Source: Caulochytrium protostelioides
Taxonomy: Eukaryota > Chytridiomycota > Caulochytriomycetes > Caulochytriales > Caulochytriaceae
Assembly: GCA_003615045.1 (NCBI GenBank)
Contig: ML014156.1
Coordinates: forward strand, 1-64,000
DNA length: 64,000 nucleotides
Direction of reading: 5' to 3'
The notes below the pieces were generated by a model. It searched no databases. It saw only the letters and a list, made by a program, of their open reading frames with translations, and was not told the origin of the DNA. The translations under genes and the position numbers were made by a program. Below are positions 48,012 through 58,280 of this stretch, one piece after another. Position 1 is the first letter of the stretch; every line of letters begins with the position of its first letter.

Positions 48012-48774
48012 CGTGCAACGCAGAACGTGGGAAGGCCCGATAGTCAGAAGAAAAGGGAAAATCAGTGTTGGGTAAAGAGACCGAGGTGCCCAAAAGGGAG
48101 AGCGTCGCGAGCACAGCGCAGTACCGTCGCTGGCGATGTGGTATCGGGAGGCGAGTCTGCAATCGCTAGATACGGCTTGGTCTAGAGAAGCAAGGGAAGG
48201 GTGTTATCGAGCCCACAACATGCGTCGGGTAGGGCCGGGTTGGAAGTAGGTAGCCCGGTCGAGAGAAGCACTAGCATGATTGGCAGAACGGCGAAAGGAA
48301 GGAAGAGTTTCCAGGTCCGCGAGGATGGCCCCTTTCAATGGACAACATGGAGGCAGATTACCAGGATTCTCATCGCACGGTATACACCGCCATCGCCGAC
48401 TCGGCATGGGCGTTTGCCACCGCACGGGTCGGCGTAGCCGAGTGTGCACAGGGCTCGTCCTAGGCAGGATTTCCCGCATGTCCGGCCTGGGGGCCGGGCC
48501 CCGTGGGGTCGGTGCCCCTCTCCGCCCAGCGAAGTCCGCCTTTCCCCAAAACTCCGATAAACGAACGGCCGCCCAAGCCACTCCAGTGGCTCGGGGTCCC
48601 CGCATTCCACTTCGGTCCGCTCCGGTCAGCCCGTCAGATCGCGTCGCGGAGGGATGGTGACCATCGCACCGATGAAACGGATATGCCGCACAGCTCCCCA
48701 GTGCGACATGACATCCCCCATGGGGGGATGCCTCGGGTCTACAGAATCACTGATACTACATTGATGCACATCCC
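48012..48774. promoter_or_regulatory. Divergent intergenic region, ERB1 / FANCL
   Basis: About 760 bases lie between two divergent start codons and should hold both promoters. It contains the inverted repeat at 48712-48730 close to the FANCL start. No gene was recognised. Confidence 0.45.
48712..48730. promoter_or_regulatory. Near-perfect palindrome upstream of FANCL
   Basis: CATCCCCCATGGGGGGATG is nearly self-complementary over 19 bases and ends 44 bases before the FANCL ATG. C-rich/G-rich arms recall zinc-finger stress-response sites in other fungi, but no binding factor can be assigned. Confidence 0.4.
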
Positions 48775-50466
48775 ATGGGCTCTCTGGTCGCCGCTCTTCA
48801 CGACGGCTTCGCGCTCGAGTCCGTCTCGTCACCGCAGCGGATCACGAGGGTCATGCGTTGTGCGGATGACCTGGACATCACCATCACGGTCGATGCGCCC
48901 GATCTCCATCGCACGCTCGCGTCGTCGCTGAATCCATCCGTGCTTGCTGTCCATCATGATCACCTCCGCGGATCGCACACCCTCCTCGCCGATGCGGCCA
49001 CGCGGCGCCGCGTGGAGCATCTGGCCACCCTGATTGAGCATCGTCTGCACTCCATGGGTTCGCGCGACCAGCCTACTTTGCCGGACGCTCGTGTCCCAAT
49101 CGGGGATGACGCAGATCTCAGCCTTGTTGCGCGTGAAATCAATCAGATTTTCCGCGGCAGCTCAGCCGGTCACCGCTGGCAGGGCAACGCACATACGGCG
49201 TCGTCTCTCCCGTTACACATCTACCTCGATGTCCTGCGCGACCTCGACCGTCTCGGATGGAATCGCGTCCTATCGATCACGCGCTCGACCGCGGAAAAAA
49301 CATCGGGCACCGTTCATGTGGTCATCGAGTTGCATGACGGTGCCTCGCCTCATGGGCAAACGCACCGACTGACGCTGCAGCTTCATACAGAGCATCCCCG
49401 CGCCTACCCCACATGCGATCTGGACGGCATTCCAGCTCTCCACAGCCATCAACTGCGGCTAGCGCGGGATGTGTCGCTTCCGTCGCGCCTGAGCACGTCC
49501 AATGGTCTGTCGACGCTTGTCCAAGCGTACACGGAGGCGGTCCAGGCTCTGACGCCCTTCTGGGTGGCATGGCGCGTGGCTCTCAAGACCAGCCGGTTGC
49601 TCGTGGATCCAACCTCCACCGCGGTTCCATTTCTAGAATCGGCCCAATCTACTTCAGAACTCGATACCGTCCCCTCCAAGATGGTGTCCCAAGAAAACGG
49701 AGGAGTGCTCACATGTATGGGACTTCGTCTCGCCCTTGCTGACTACGTGACTATGGATTTCGTTCTCTTGGGTTTACCGACGACTACCATAGCAAGCGAT
49801 GGCAACAGTATCTCTGAAAATGCAAGCCATGGCGCTGGTCGCGCGAAGCGCATTGGCGCGTGGACCACTTGCTGGGGCTGGCGATGTACTGGTTCCGCCC
49901 ATGCTGATCATGCTCGCGAGAATCTTCGGCGATCGCCGATCGCCAATTCGAGCACGGCTGGGACGCCCCACCACTTTCGCTTGACATGTCGCCAACTGGC
50001 GCAACACTATGGCCTCGATGGAGTTTTCATTCATCAGCTTGACGCGACAGATCCTGACAAGGATGTTACTGCGGTTTGGCAGGAACAGTGGATACGTTGG
50101 CTCCATCTTCTCTTGGATCCCGGCATGGCAAAGCAACGATTGACACCCGTGGATCATTCACCGTCGGGTGTACCTGATGATACGGTAGGAAACAACGACA
50201 AGTTTGTGTGTGGTATCTGTCTGGTCTACCTCTTCCCCAGCGAGGCAGAGGATGGTGCTCTGTCTGGTTCGTTGGGAACAACGAAGCAGCGCGGTGCGCC
50301 GCCCGATGTGCCATGCCACCACTGCCACCAAGCGTATCATGCCGTGTGTTTGCGCGAGTGGTTGCTAAGCTGCATTGAAACCATCCAGCCGCAGCAGGGC
50401 AGCCGTTTAAGCGGCAGCTGCCCTTACTGCAGCGAGCCCCTTGCGTTGAACGACGTCAAAACGTGA
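48775..50466 (+). CDS. FANCL: Fanconi anaemia E3 ubiquitin ligase FANCL
   Basis: This 563-residue protein ends in the FANCL-type PHD/RING: CGICLVYLF, CHHCHQAYHAVCLREWLLSC and CPYCSEPLALND, with the first Cys near residue 479. Upstream, HLYLDVL-like and RLTLQLHTEHPRAYPTCDLD, then TLVQAYTEAVQALTPFWVAW, match the UBC-RWD-like (URD) domain that binds substrate. FANCL monoubiquitinates FANCD2-FANCI with UBE2T to start interstrand-crosslink repair. The overall order ELF-URD-RING and the residue spacing in the RING support the call. A divergent segment of about 90 residues (310-400) precedes the RING and has no counterpart I recognise. Human FANCL is 375 residues; the extra length is in low-complexity linkers. 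Confidence 0.82.
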   Translation: MGSLVAALHDGFALESVSSPQRITRVMRCADDLDITITVDAPDLHRTLASSLNPSVLAVHHDHLRGSHTLLADAATRRRVEHLATLIEHRLHSMGSRDQPTLPDARVPIGDDADLSLVAREINQIFRGSSAGHRWQGNAHTASSLPLHIYLDVLRDLDRLGWNRVLSITRSTAEKTSGTVHVVIELHDGASPHGQTHRLTLQLHTEHPRAYPTCDLDGIPALHSHQLRLARDVSLPSRLSTSNGLSTLVQAYTEAVQALTPFWVAWRVALKTSRLLVDPTSTAVPFLESAQSTSELDTVPSKMVSQENGGVLTCMGLRLALADYVTMDFVLLGLPTTTIASDGNSISENASHGAGRAKRIGAWTTCWGWRCTGSAHADHARENLRRSPIANSSTAGTPHHFRLTCRQLAQHYGLDGVFIHQLDATDPDKDVTAVWQEQWIRWLHLLLDPGMAKQRLTPVDHSPSGVPDDTVGNNDKFVCGICLVYLFPSEAEDGALSGSLGTTKQRGAPPDVPCHHCHQAYHAVCLREWLLSCIETIQPQQGSRLSGSCPYCSEPLALNDVKT

Positions 50467-51479
50467 CATCACCTGTTCTCTTCACGCACTTGAAGTTCGT
50501 GATGATTCACCCATGACGATACTAGCTAGATGGCCCGTTCGACCAGACAAATATGCGCCAAAGGTTGTGATTGTTGCAATGTACTGCTCGGCACAACCCG
50601 TACTTAGATCCCTGCCGCAGGCCGCAGCAGCGAGTCACAACCCTCAGCCAATGCGGACCATCAACCTACCCAACCCTACTTGACCGCATGATCATATCAA
50701 GAGCACCGCTTTCATCTCGTGGAGAGTGTACAATGGTCTAGCGCTTGGAAACGTATCAGCCAGAAGGCAACGAATAAACGGGTTGTTCGTGGGAAGAAAT
50801 ATGTATCTTAGGTGCTCGTCACGGACATGGAAGTCGACATCATCCACTATCACAAGGACAGTAAATGACAACCAATGTCCCCCGATCAGATGTCGTCACG
50901 AATGACCACATCCAAATCAAATCTAAGACGTCACAAGAAATGCTTTTTAATAAAAAAGTTCATTCCAACACCAATAAGACAGAACGTTGCTCTGGGCTTA
51001 CTTTTTGACTGCGCATGCGTATGGGACCCCTCTATTTGAGAAGTATAAACCGACAAGGCAGCTTCGAAAGAGCCGTTTCAAGAGAGGGACTGAAGAAGAG
51101 AAGATAAATCACCAATAGTTTTGCGATACGCCAACGAACAAGACAAAAGTATTTGTGATGGACAAATGGAGGTTTGCGATAGAACAATAATCTGAATTGA
51201 GGAAGAGAGAAGGAAAGTGGCAGGCACGTATTGTTGGTGAAAATGGAAAAATCCAACTATACAATTAGGGCGTAATAGCGAAACGATACATGAGTCGGTT
51301 TTGGTTCGTACTGTCAATGGTAACATCGGTTCGCGTCATGGCATGGGCCGACTCGGTTAAATATCCCCGTAGCGGAGTTGTATGGCATTGCCACACAGCC
51401 AAGCCACTTCAAGGCTCCAAGAAAAAAATCTCAGCCACGTCAGTCTGGGCAATATTGAGTTTAACGCGGTCGTCCATAT

Positions 51480-51910
51480 ATTGACCCAATGCGCACACCA
51501 ATCTTCGGTGCCCCCTAGGGGTCCCCCTGAAGCAGACGCGCATTCGGTTCAGTATCGGATGACTTTGCCGACCACGGACCGCAGCCTGGTCTGCTCCGGG
51601 TTGCGGCACAGCGCTATCGGCCTTTCGGGTAAGGCCAAACAGCGTCGGATGTTCTGAGACATTGAGATCGCGGTTCACAACTTTGCTCTTTATTGGCGTC
51701 AAGCAAACTGGGATCACTACCTGCTGGTGATTTGAGCCCTGGCATGGGATAACATGAAACAGGACAAAACGGGGAGTGAAGGATGAAGTATGCTAGGGAG
51801 ATCAATTACATAAAGTCACAGATGAGGAGGCGACCATTTCGTAGCATTCCGGCTACTTTCATTGGCGTCTTAGACCGGTCTACCCCTCGTCAAGCACGAC
51901 CGTGGTGACC
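51480..51910 (-). pseudogene. Fanzor relic, copy C (C-terminal fragment)
   Basis: On the minus strand the piece contains, from its 5' side, RVPVTTVVLDEG near 51905 (RuvC-II-like, cut by a stop where DEFRT is expected), a CPVSCYPMPGLKSPAGSDPS zinc-knuckle remnant near 51750, KVVNRDLN near 51670 (RuvC-III), and then the shared tail. The reading frame changes after the RD.N motif, so NAALNI is disrupted. DNA similarity to copy A continues through GTCATCCGATACTGAACC to the tail hairpin. The catalytic N-terminal part is absent. Confidence 0.7.
51503..51532 (-). ncRNA. Candidate Fanzor omega-RNA hairpin, copy C
   Basis: On the minus strand CTTCAG (51532-51527) faces CCGAAG (51508-51503), with GGGG/CCCC inside. 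Compared with CCTCGG/CCGAGG of copy A, the second base pair has changed from C-G to T-A on both sides, which keeps pairing. RNA function is inferred. Confidence 0.4.
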
Positions 51911-52110
51911 GGGACGCGCCACCGATGGTTACAGTCGTCCAAATGAATGATGAAACACCATGGTTTCTGATCCGTAGCTTTGACCTTTACGATGTGCGCA
52001 GTCGAACGGCATATGGACTTAATTCTGAGGAACATCCGCAAGTTGGCTTTGCTGCTCCAAGCCAGTCCAACAACCGCCGACGCGGGTATCTGATGGCGGC
52101 GTCGCGGTCC

Positions 52111-52186
52111 GATGCGCATCAAAGTGGATGCTCATCAGAGAGATGCGCATTAGAGAGATGCGCATGAGAGTGATACGCATCAGACG
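52111..52186. repeat. 15-bp array of GATGCGCATC palindromes, five units
   Basis: The units start at 52111, 52127, 52142, 52157 and 52172: GATGCGCATC, GATGCTCATC, GATGCGCATT, GATGCGCATG and GATACGCATC, each followed by AGAG-like spacers. The consensus core GATGCGCATC is a perfect 10-bp palindrome. It ends about 680 bases upstream of the ARM/BTB-like gene. Confidence 0.75.
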
Positions 52187-52865
52187 CACTACTTTGCGTG
52201 CGTATTGTATGGATGTGAGGTCGGCGACTGTCGGTCTCGTTAAGCATGAAAATCAAGATTGCTGTCGATTGCCATGCTTGATTCTCCGAATGCAGAAAAC
52301 GCTTACTGTTGTTCCGTTTACCCCATTATCTTGTACTCAACTGTCTACATGTTCATGGCAGCGGGATATGCTTAGCATATTGTGCTTCAGCAGCTCGGGT
52401 GTAAGCTCATTCGTACTCCACGTTTCCGGTGATGGAGGGACCGGGCCAGATCGTAACGTCCATGAAAAAGCGAGGCGGCAAAATCGAAATGAGGCACGGT
52501 TCCAAGAAAAGGGTTTGCTTTTCCGTCTTTCTCGCTAACCCATCGGCGTCAATCAAATCACGAGTAGCGGAGCTTTCAGCTGAGGGAGCGCGTTGTTGTC
52601 GCGAAGCGTTCTGTCGCCTCAGCTACGATTTCATACTGATTGGACGTCAATGGATTGCGATATCCTGTCGCTTTCCCCTCTCTTCACGGCGTTCCCCTCA
52701 GCTCTTAGTTTCCCTTGATTTCTTTGATCGGGATTCCTCACTGCGTCGCGGTCGGCGCATCGACTCTCTATGACCAACATTCACATCACCGCGATTCCGG
52801 CAAGGTTTCTGTACGTATCACGGGGGTTGCTGGCGTAAAAGCAGCGGTGCCAAGGCAGGCAACGG

Positions 52866-55800
52866 ATGATGGACCCGCCATCGCCTACTGCTACGCGTCC
52901 TAGTGGCCCACCGCGCCGTAGCGTGTCCTTTGCGGTGCTGCCAACTTCACACCGATCCTCATCGCCGGCACCACGGGGCTCCCGGCCTACGGTATCCAAT
53001 CGCACGGAATCCTCCATCGTCGCCGCAACTACGTTGACCCCTCGGGACGCGCCTTCGCTATCGTCAGGGTCCCGGTCAGTTGCAAAACATACCGCGGAGA
53101 TCAGCAAAGATGCCATCAAGGCCTTTTTTCATGCCTTCGGAAAGCATGTCTCGCTGAGGAGCCGTACTGCCGTGGCCGATTCGCATCCCATATCGCTGCT
53201 GATGGCAGCATGGGTATTCATTGTGCACGACGTCCGCGTTCGGGCTCGTAAGATCTTTGATGTGCTCGGTCCTCCCAGCTCTTCAGCGGCCCGACGACAT
53301 CAGCGGGAGGCTTCCGAGCCGGACGCGTGGCGTGGGTGGGATCAGACAAGACCGGACCCAGGTGACGCAGCAACGGGCACGGCAGCTGGCGGACCGGAAT
53401 CGCTGCTTCCGGACGCTTACGATCCTCAACTTAACGAGTCCCTGTTTGCACGCATTAATTCCATCATCAGCGGATTGCACATGGCGGTGTCATTGCACGA
53501 AATCATTCTGAAGCGGATCAGGATGGAATCAATACAAAGAGCCGGTGAACATCCGGAGGGCTCGGGGCCACCGCCATCCCATCATCATCTCGGGTCTCGA
53601 ACCGCGAGTCCGCTTTCGCCGGGCCAAACATTGACCTCCCAGTATGGCTCAGATGTCATGACGGTCTCCACGCATCTGGTGGACGCCTTGCACGACATGT
53701 CGCGCTCATTTAAAGTGGATCTGCGACTGCGCGTCGCTCTTGGAGCATGCAATCCCGCATTGCTTTCTGACGGCTACCCCGTCCAGCGCTCGGGCCCGCA
53801 TTCGATGCGCTGGGCCGATCTTCAGGCTCGCGCATTTGCTTTGCTTTTACGAATTATTGCGCAGTGCTTAACGCACTACACATTCCGCATTACGCCTGAG
53901 AAGCGACAGCTTTTCGCCCACGCCTTGATCTCGTCGCTGGCGGCCAGTCATGACCATACCTGTCGCGACTGGCTAGGCCGTGTGTGGCAAAAGATGGTGA
54001 CAAAATACCCGGCCGTGATGGCCACGGAAGCTGAGCGCGTGCATTGGCTCCCACTCATTGGCTTTCTGCGCCACTTAACGCCCCCGCCGGTCGTGACCCA
54101 TCCTGCGGCCACACCGGCGATTGCGGATGGGACGGCATCGCCTCCAGAAAACGACGTGTCCCATGATTCGGCTGATGTCGACGCATCGATCAACTCGATG
54201 ACGATGCAGACCTTTGCCGAGTTCCTTCAGTCATCGTCGCCACATGACGCGCTGCTGCTTAAAATGACGAGTAATCTCTTACGCATGACGGGTCCGTTGA
54301 CACCGACCGTGCTGACTGCACTGCAAGAGTTTATCAAGGCGGAGGTCGTCGAAACAACCGATTCTATCACCAAGTACGATATTGCAGTGCCGTCTTGGCA
54401 GATCCACTCCCTTAAGCAAGCCATATCATGCTTGACACAACATGTCCAGTCTACGGCCAAGGCCTGGGCCTCTGCCTCGTCACCGGCTGCCCTGCGCGGA
54501 ATCGTTCGTTTCCAGTCCGATCAGGATACTGAAGTCACTCAGATCCTGGCGGACTATGCTCATGGTTATCTGACATCCTTTGCTCATTACCTAAAGAGTT
54601 ATCAAATGGAAGCCGAGTCAGCCGCTCGTAAAGCCAATGAATTGAAGCGGCAACAGCAAAGCCTATCGCTCTCTTCGTGTAATGAGCGAAACTCGGCCAG
54701 TAAACGGCGGAGAACTTCACACGGCGACCGCGTCGCGTCGGCCCACACTCCTGCGGAAAATCGATCCGGATCGGCGTCTCCCATCGCATCGACCGCATCG
54801 GCCGGGTCGCCTACAGACTGCAACCCTCAGTCACCGCAACCAACTCGTCTTGCGTCGGAGTCTCCTATCTCGTCACCTTCGTCGCTCAGCGGTGATATCA
54901 CGCATCAGCCGCCACGGGAGACGCCTGGCACAACATATCACGGCAAGGAGCATGATGCATCCGATGCCAATCCCAAGTCTGCATTCAGTGTTGACGTTCT
55001 GCAAAAAGCGCTCAGTTTGCCTGATGCCATCATTCATTTTCTGTCGATCTTGAGCAAAGATATGGCGGCGGTCGGTATGCACGACAAGCCGCATGCGAAA
55101 TCCAGTCGGCATGGGGTGCCGATGATTGCAATCGCCCCAAGCATGGCTAAAGCATCATGCGCATTAGCCAGTTTTCTCGTTGACGCCTGTGCCGGTATCG
55201 TGAATGTCCAGTATGGATTTTCTACGCACGACTGGTATCAGTCATGTCCACCTAGTCTATTGAATTCTTGCATGGATCTGCTCGTCAATACAACACGTCT
55301 CTCTCATGAGGTGAGAACGGCAGCATTGAGCAGTAATCTCATTTTTTGGCTTATCCGCACGATGCAAATTCTTCGCCATCCTGCTTACCAAAAACTTCAC
55401 AGTTCTTTGCCTGATGAAGCAACCGTCTTGCAGCGACTCAATTACAAGATTTACAAGTTGCTGCGCTACTTGTTTCACGAAGAGCACCCCCTAGTTGTGG
55501 AGCAATACTTTGCGTTGAACAAAGACATACAAGAGGACTATGTCGCGTGCCTGAAGAAGGATGCGATGCATGTGATTACCAGCATCACGCGGTGCGGTTG
55601 CTTGAACGTGTCAGGCGACGATGGGTCGTTAAAGAGCCGATCCCACGCAAAAATAACCCCGGCCGAAAATGATCATAGGGGCCGTTCCGATCACCGCTTG
55701 CCAGCTGACACGAATGGTCAGCCGGCTGTGAGCCTTGACCATTTAGTATCGTCTGCTAACTCGGCCAAATGTTCTGGCAACCCGCATCTTTCTTCAGATG

Positions 55801-58280
55801 TGTTGGAGGTCCCTATCTCGCACCAAGGCCCTGAGGCGGAAAGCATTCTGCACTTGTTATCAACAGCTAGCCGAATTAAAGAATGGAATGCCTTCTTTAT
55901 GGATAAACCTTTTTTGGTTTTCATGTGTGAGCCATCGAACTTACTTCGTGCCGCCCAGCACCTCATCATGGTGCAACAGCCCCGCATGCTGCTTGGCATC
56001 TTTCAATCGATGCGTCATCTAATGAACCACAGCAATATCCGTGCTTACGCGCGCGACGAGACCGCTATCTTGGCCATGGTCATTGCCCTGCTTGATTCAC
56101 AGCTCTCAACACTTGTCCTCGCCGTCGAAAATGTCGCCGGACTGAAGATGCCGTCATCTCAAACCATGAGCTCGCCGACCATGATGGCAATCCAAGCATC
56201 GTCTTTTGCTTTTGACCTAATCTCTACACATCTGGCATTTGACGAGAAGGCTCTCGATGCGCTAGCCGGGGCGCAGTATCACGGGATGCCACTCATTGCT
56301 TCGCTGCTTTCTTATTTTGAAGACATTCAAGGCCCCGAGATCTTAATGACTAGCATGTTCCAGTCCACCATGGCGATGATGCGAAGTTCTCTCTTCCAGC
56401 AGCAACTTCTAAATCCCGCAGCCATTCATGCATACCTGATTTTTTCGTTCCGGCTGCCCGACGCCTCGCGTCAAATTGCTATCCGCGCCCTGCTCAGTCT
56501 CTTCCGTCAGCCGACTCATGCGCTACACTTGATGCAACACATGTGTCTGCCCGCACTTTTGCACTCCGCCTCGCTGGTTCACACGGCCCATCTTTCCGCT
56601 CTCGGTGACTCCAACAGCGCCATCTTTCAATTCATTCTGGGTTTGCTTGAAGAAGGCGCGCGTGAGATGGCTCCGCACTTTGAGCGTTTTTTCACCATGG
56701 CACTTTCTGCACTAGAAAAGGACGATGAAAAAACGAAGGAGGTCACCCATACAACTGATATCAGCCCTGCGTCGCTACTCTCGCCGTCTTTGCAAGATGC
56801 TGAAGCAGAAATGAGACCGCTGACACCTGCTCGTGTTCATACGGAGCGGATGTGCATCACGCTGCTTTTGCTACGTCCTGTTGCAAATATTCGTCTCTTG
56901 TCGAATGACAATATTGATTCAAGCGACCCGGCGACTCGTGCTATGTCTCAAAACTTTGAAGTCTATCTCGCGTGGCTGCAAGATGTGTTGAATACGCCGA
57001 CGCAGGATGTACAACTGCCGTCAGGCAAGCGTTTGGATGCGTTCCCCGGTGACTGGTATCCTTCACCGATTCAGTCCTGGGCTTTAGCGCGTAACAAATG
57101 GGCTCTTGTGACACAGGCGGTTTTCAAGGCCATTTTGCAAACACCCGTTGTCCGTGTCTTGCATCCGTCGTATGCCATTAGCCATCTCCGTGGACGCGTA
57201 ATTCGTGTCGAAGCCATGTTGACGAGCTACACGCGCTGCGACAATCCTTTCCATCTTCCTGCGCTACGTCATATGGCAGAGCATCTGCCCCTCTCCGATG
57301 TCTCAAGGCACAGCGATGTGAGTGCTGACTTAGCCGATCAATCCCCGACATCCGCTTTGATCTCCGAGTCGAGCGATGCCATCGAGGATGACAATAGGGA
57401 GCTCGATCAAGAGCCTTTCAAATCTCAGACTTCGTTGATGCCCCGCAAGCACGAGTTGCTTGATTCAGAAATGGTTCCGTTCCATTTGGCCGATGCCACG
57501 GCTTTGGACCCTCCAATCTCTCGCACTTACCGAGCACTTTTCCCACAATGGAACGTTGGAACCTTTATGATTCGCCGTGGTCATTTGGCCGATTCATGCT
57601 CCATGCTTCACGCGCTGCTCATGGAACCGTTTATCGAAAGCGCAAACCAGGCGATCACGCTTCACAGCGTATCATCCGCCTGCTTCCATTTGTTTATTCA
57701 CTGGGTTTCGGCAGATCCGCGGTGGCGCGTTCTCAAAAGCCACATATGGACGGCGCAACCGACGACCCGAGCAATGATTAAACAGTGGAACCCCGCACAA
57801 ATCGCCGACGCAACGCATCCGCATCCCGCGGCCCAGGTCCCTTTATCCCTCGAGCTGATCATCCAGCTGTTGCAGTTTGCTGACAAATTCATCATAACAG
57901 CGTTACTCGATGATGTATTCCGATGGCTCGAGCATGTCCTTGCTAACTGTCGCCTCTCATCCCTCGAAATCGGCCACCTAATGCAATGGATGAGTGCTGG
58001 ATCCAGCGGCCCCGAGCAGGAGATCTCTGGCGCCCAGATCGTGACGCACTATGCCGCATCGCTCCAGCGTCGCGCTAGCTTGGGCCATCACTTGGGGGGC
58101 CTCAGGAAGGAGGTCACGAACGCATCACGCACGCAGGATTATGCCGGCTTCTTCCAGCGCAAATGTATCACGGCATGGTTATGGTCACTTTCGACAAAAA
58201 CGCAAGATCAGACATCAGTGGCCACAATGGGCGAGGCCGAACAACTCCGTCTGTTTGAATCGTACAACCAGCTTGCATAG
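52866..58280 (+). CDS. Large ARM/BTB-like protein, unknown function
   Basis: This is a single 1804-residue intronless frame. The body (about 60-1380) is made of hydrophobic helical repeats that look like an ARM/HEAT solenoid, for example LVVEQYFALNKDIQEDYVAC and LLRAAQHLIMVQQPRMLLGI. Low-complexity linkers rich in Ser/Pro lie near 600-700 and 1480-1530. The C-terminal part (about 1540-1770) resembles a BTB fold: FMIRRGHLADSCSMLHALLM, ITLHSVSSACFHLFIHWV and LELIIQLLQFADKFIITALL. ARM plus BTB is the arrangement of ARMC5-like and ABAP1-like adaptors for CUL3 ubiquitin ligases. Membership is tentative. Codon third positions are noticeably less GC-rich than in the genes before 35 kb. It has no obvious membrane segment. 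Confidence 0.75.
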   Translation: MMDPPSPTATRPSGPPRRSVSFAVLPTSHRSSSPAPRGSRPTVSNRTESSIVAATTLTPRDAPSLSSGSRSVAKHTAEISKDAIKAFFHAFGKHVSLRSRTAVADSHPISLLMAAWVFIVHDVRVRARKIFDVLGPPSSSAARRHQREASEPDAWRGWDQTRPDPGDAATGTAAGGPESLLPDAYDPQLNESLFARINSIISGLHMAVSLHEIILKRIRMESIQRAGEHPEGSGPPPSHHHLGSRTASPLSPGQTLTSQYGSDVMTVSTHLVDALHDMSRSFKVDLRLRVALGACNPALLSDGYPVQRSGPHSMRWADLQARAFALLLRIIAQCLTHYTFRITPEKRQLFAHALISSLAASHDHTCRDWLGRVWQKMVTKYPAVMATEAERVHWLPLIGFLRHLTPPPVVTHPAATPAIADGTASPPENDVSHDSADVDASINSMTMQTFAEFLQSSSPHDALLLKMTSNLLRMTGPLTPTVLTALQEFIKAEVVETTDSITKYDIAVPSWQIHSLKQAISCLTQHVQSTAKAWASASSPAALRGIVRFQSDQDTEVTQILADYAHGYLTSFAHYLKSYQMEAESAARKANELKRQQQSLSLSSCNERNSASKRRRTSHGDRVASAHTPAENRSGSASPIASTASAGSPTDCNPQSPQPTRLASESPISSPSSLSGDITHQPPRETPGTTYHGKEHDASDANPKSAFSVDVLQKALSLPDAIIHFLSILSKDMAAVGMHDKPHAKSSRHGVPMIAIAPSMAKASCALASFLVDACAGIVNVQYGFSTHDWYQSCPPSLLNSCMDLLVNTTRLSHEVRTAALSSNLIFWLIRTMQILRHPAYQKLHSSLPDEATVLQRLNYKIYKLLRYLFHEEHPLVVEQYFALNKDIQEDYVACLKKDAMHVITSITRCGCLNVSGDDGSLKSRSHAKITPAENDHRGRSDHRLPADTNGQPAVSLDHLVSSANSAKCSGNPHLSSDVLEVPISHQGPEAESILHLLSTASRIKEWNAFFMDKPFLVFMCEPSNLLRAAQHLIMVQQPRMLLGIFQSMRHLMNHSNIRAYARDETAILAMVIALLDSQLSTLVLAVENVAGLKMPSSQTMSSPTMMAIQASSFAFDLISTHLAFDEKALDALAGAQYHGMPLIASLLSYFEDIQGPEILMTSMFQSTMAMMRSSLFQQQLLNPAAIHAYLIFSFRLPDASRQIAIRALLSLFRQPTHALHLMQHMCLPALLHSASLVHTAHLSALGDSNSAIFQFILGLLEEGAREMAPHFERFFTMALSALEKDDEKTKEVTHTTDISPASLLSPSLQDAEAEMRPLTPARVHTERMCITLLLLRPVANIRLLSNDNIDSSDPATRAMSQNFEVYLAWLQDVLNTPTQDVQLPSGKRLDAFPGDWYPSPIQSWALARNKWALVTQAVFKAILQTPVVRVLHPSYAISHLRGRVIRVEAMLTSYTRCDNPFHLPALRHMAEHLPLSDVSRHSDVSADLADQSPTSALISESSDAIEDDNRELDQEPFKSQTSLMPRKHELLDSEMVPFHLADATALDPPISRTYRALFPQWNVGTFMIRRGHLADSCSMLHALLMEPFIESANQAITLHSVSSACFHLFIHWVSADPRWRVLKSHIWTAQPTTRAMIKQWNPAQIADATHPHPAAQVPLSLELIIQLLQFADKFIITALLDDVFRWLEHVLANCRLSSLEIGHLMQWMSAGSSGPEQEISGAQIVTHYAASLQRRASLGHHLGGLRKEVTNASRTQDYAGFFQRKCITAWLWSLSTKTQDQTSVATMGEAEQLRLFESYNQLA

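Larger units (their letters stand above)
50467..52865. other. AT-richer intergenic region with Fanzor relic C
   Basis: About 2.4 kb lies between two plus-strand genes. It is visibly richer in A and T than the sequence before 50 kb. It holds Fanzor copy C on the minus strand (about 51480-51910) and the palindromic 15-bp array at 52111-52186. No intact gene was recognised in 50467-51400 or 52190-52865. Confidence 0.5.
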
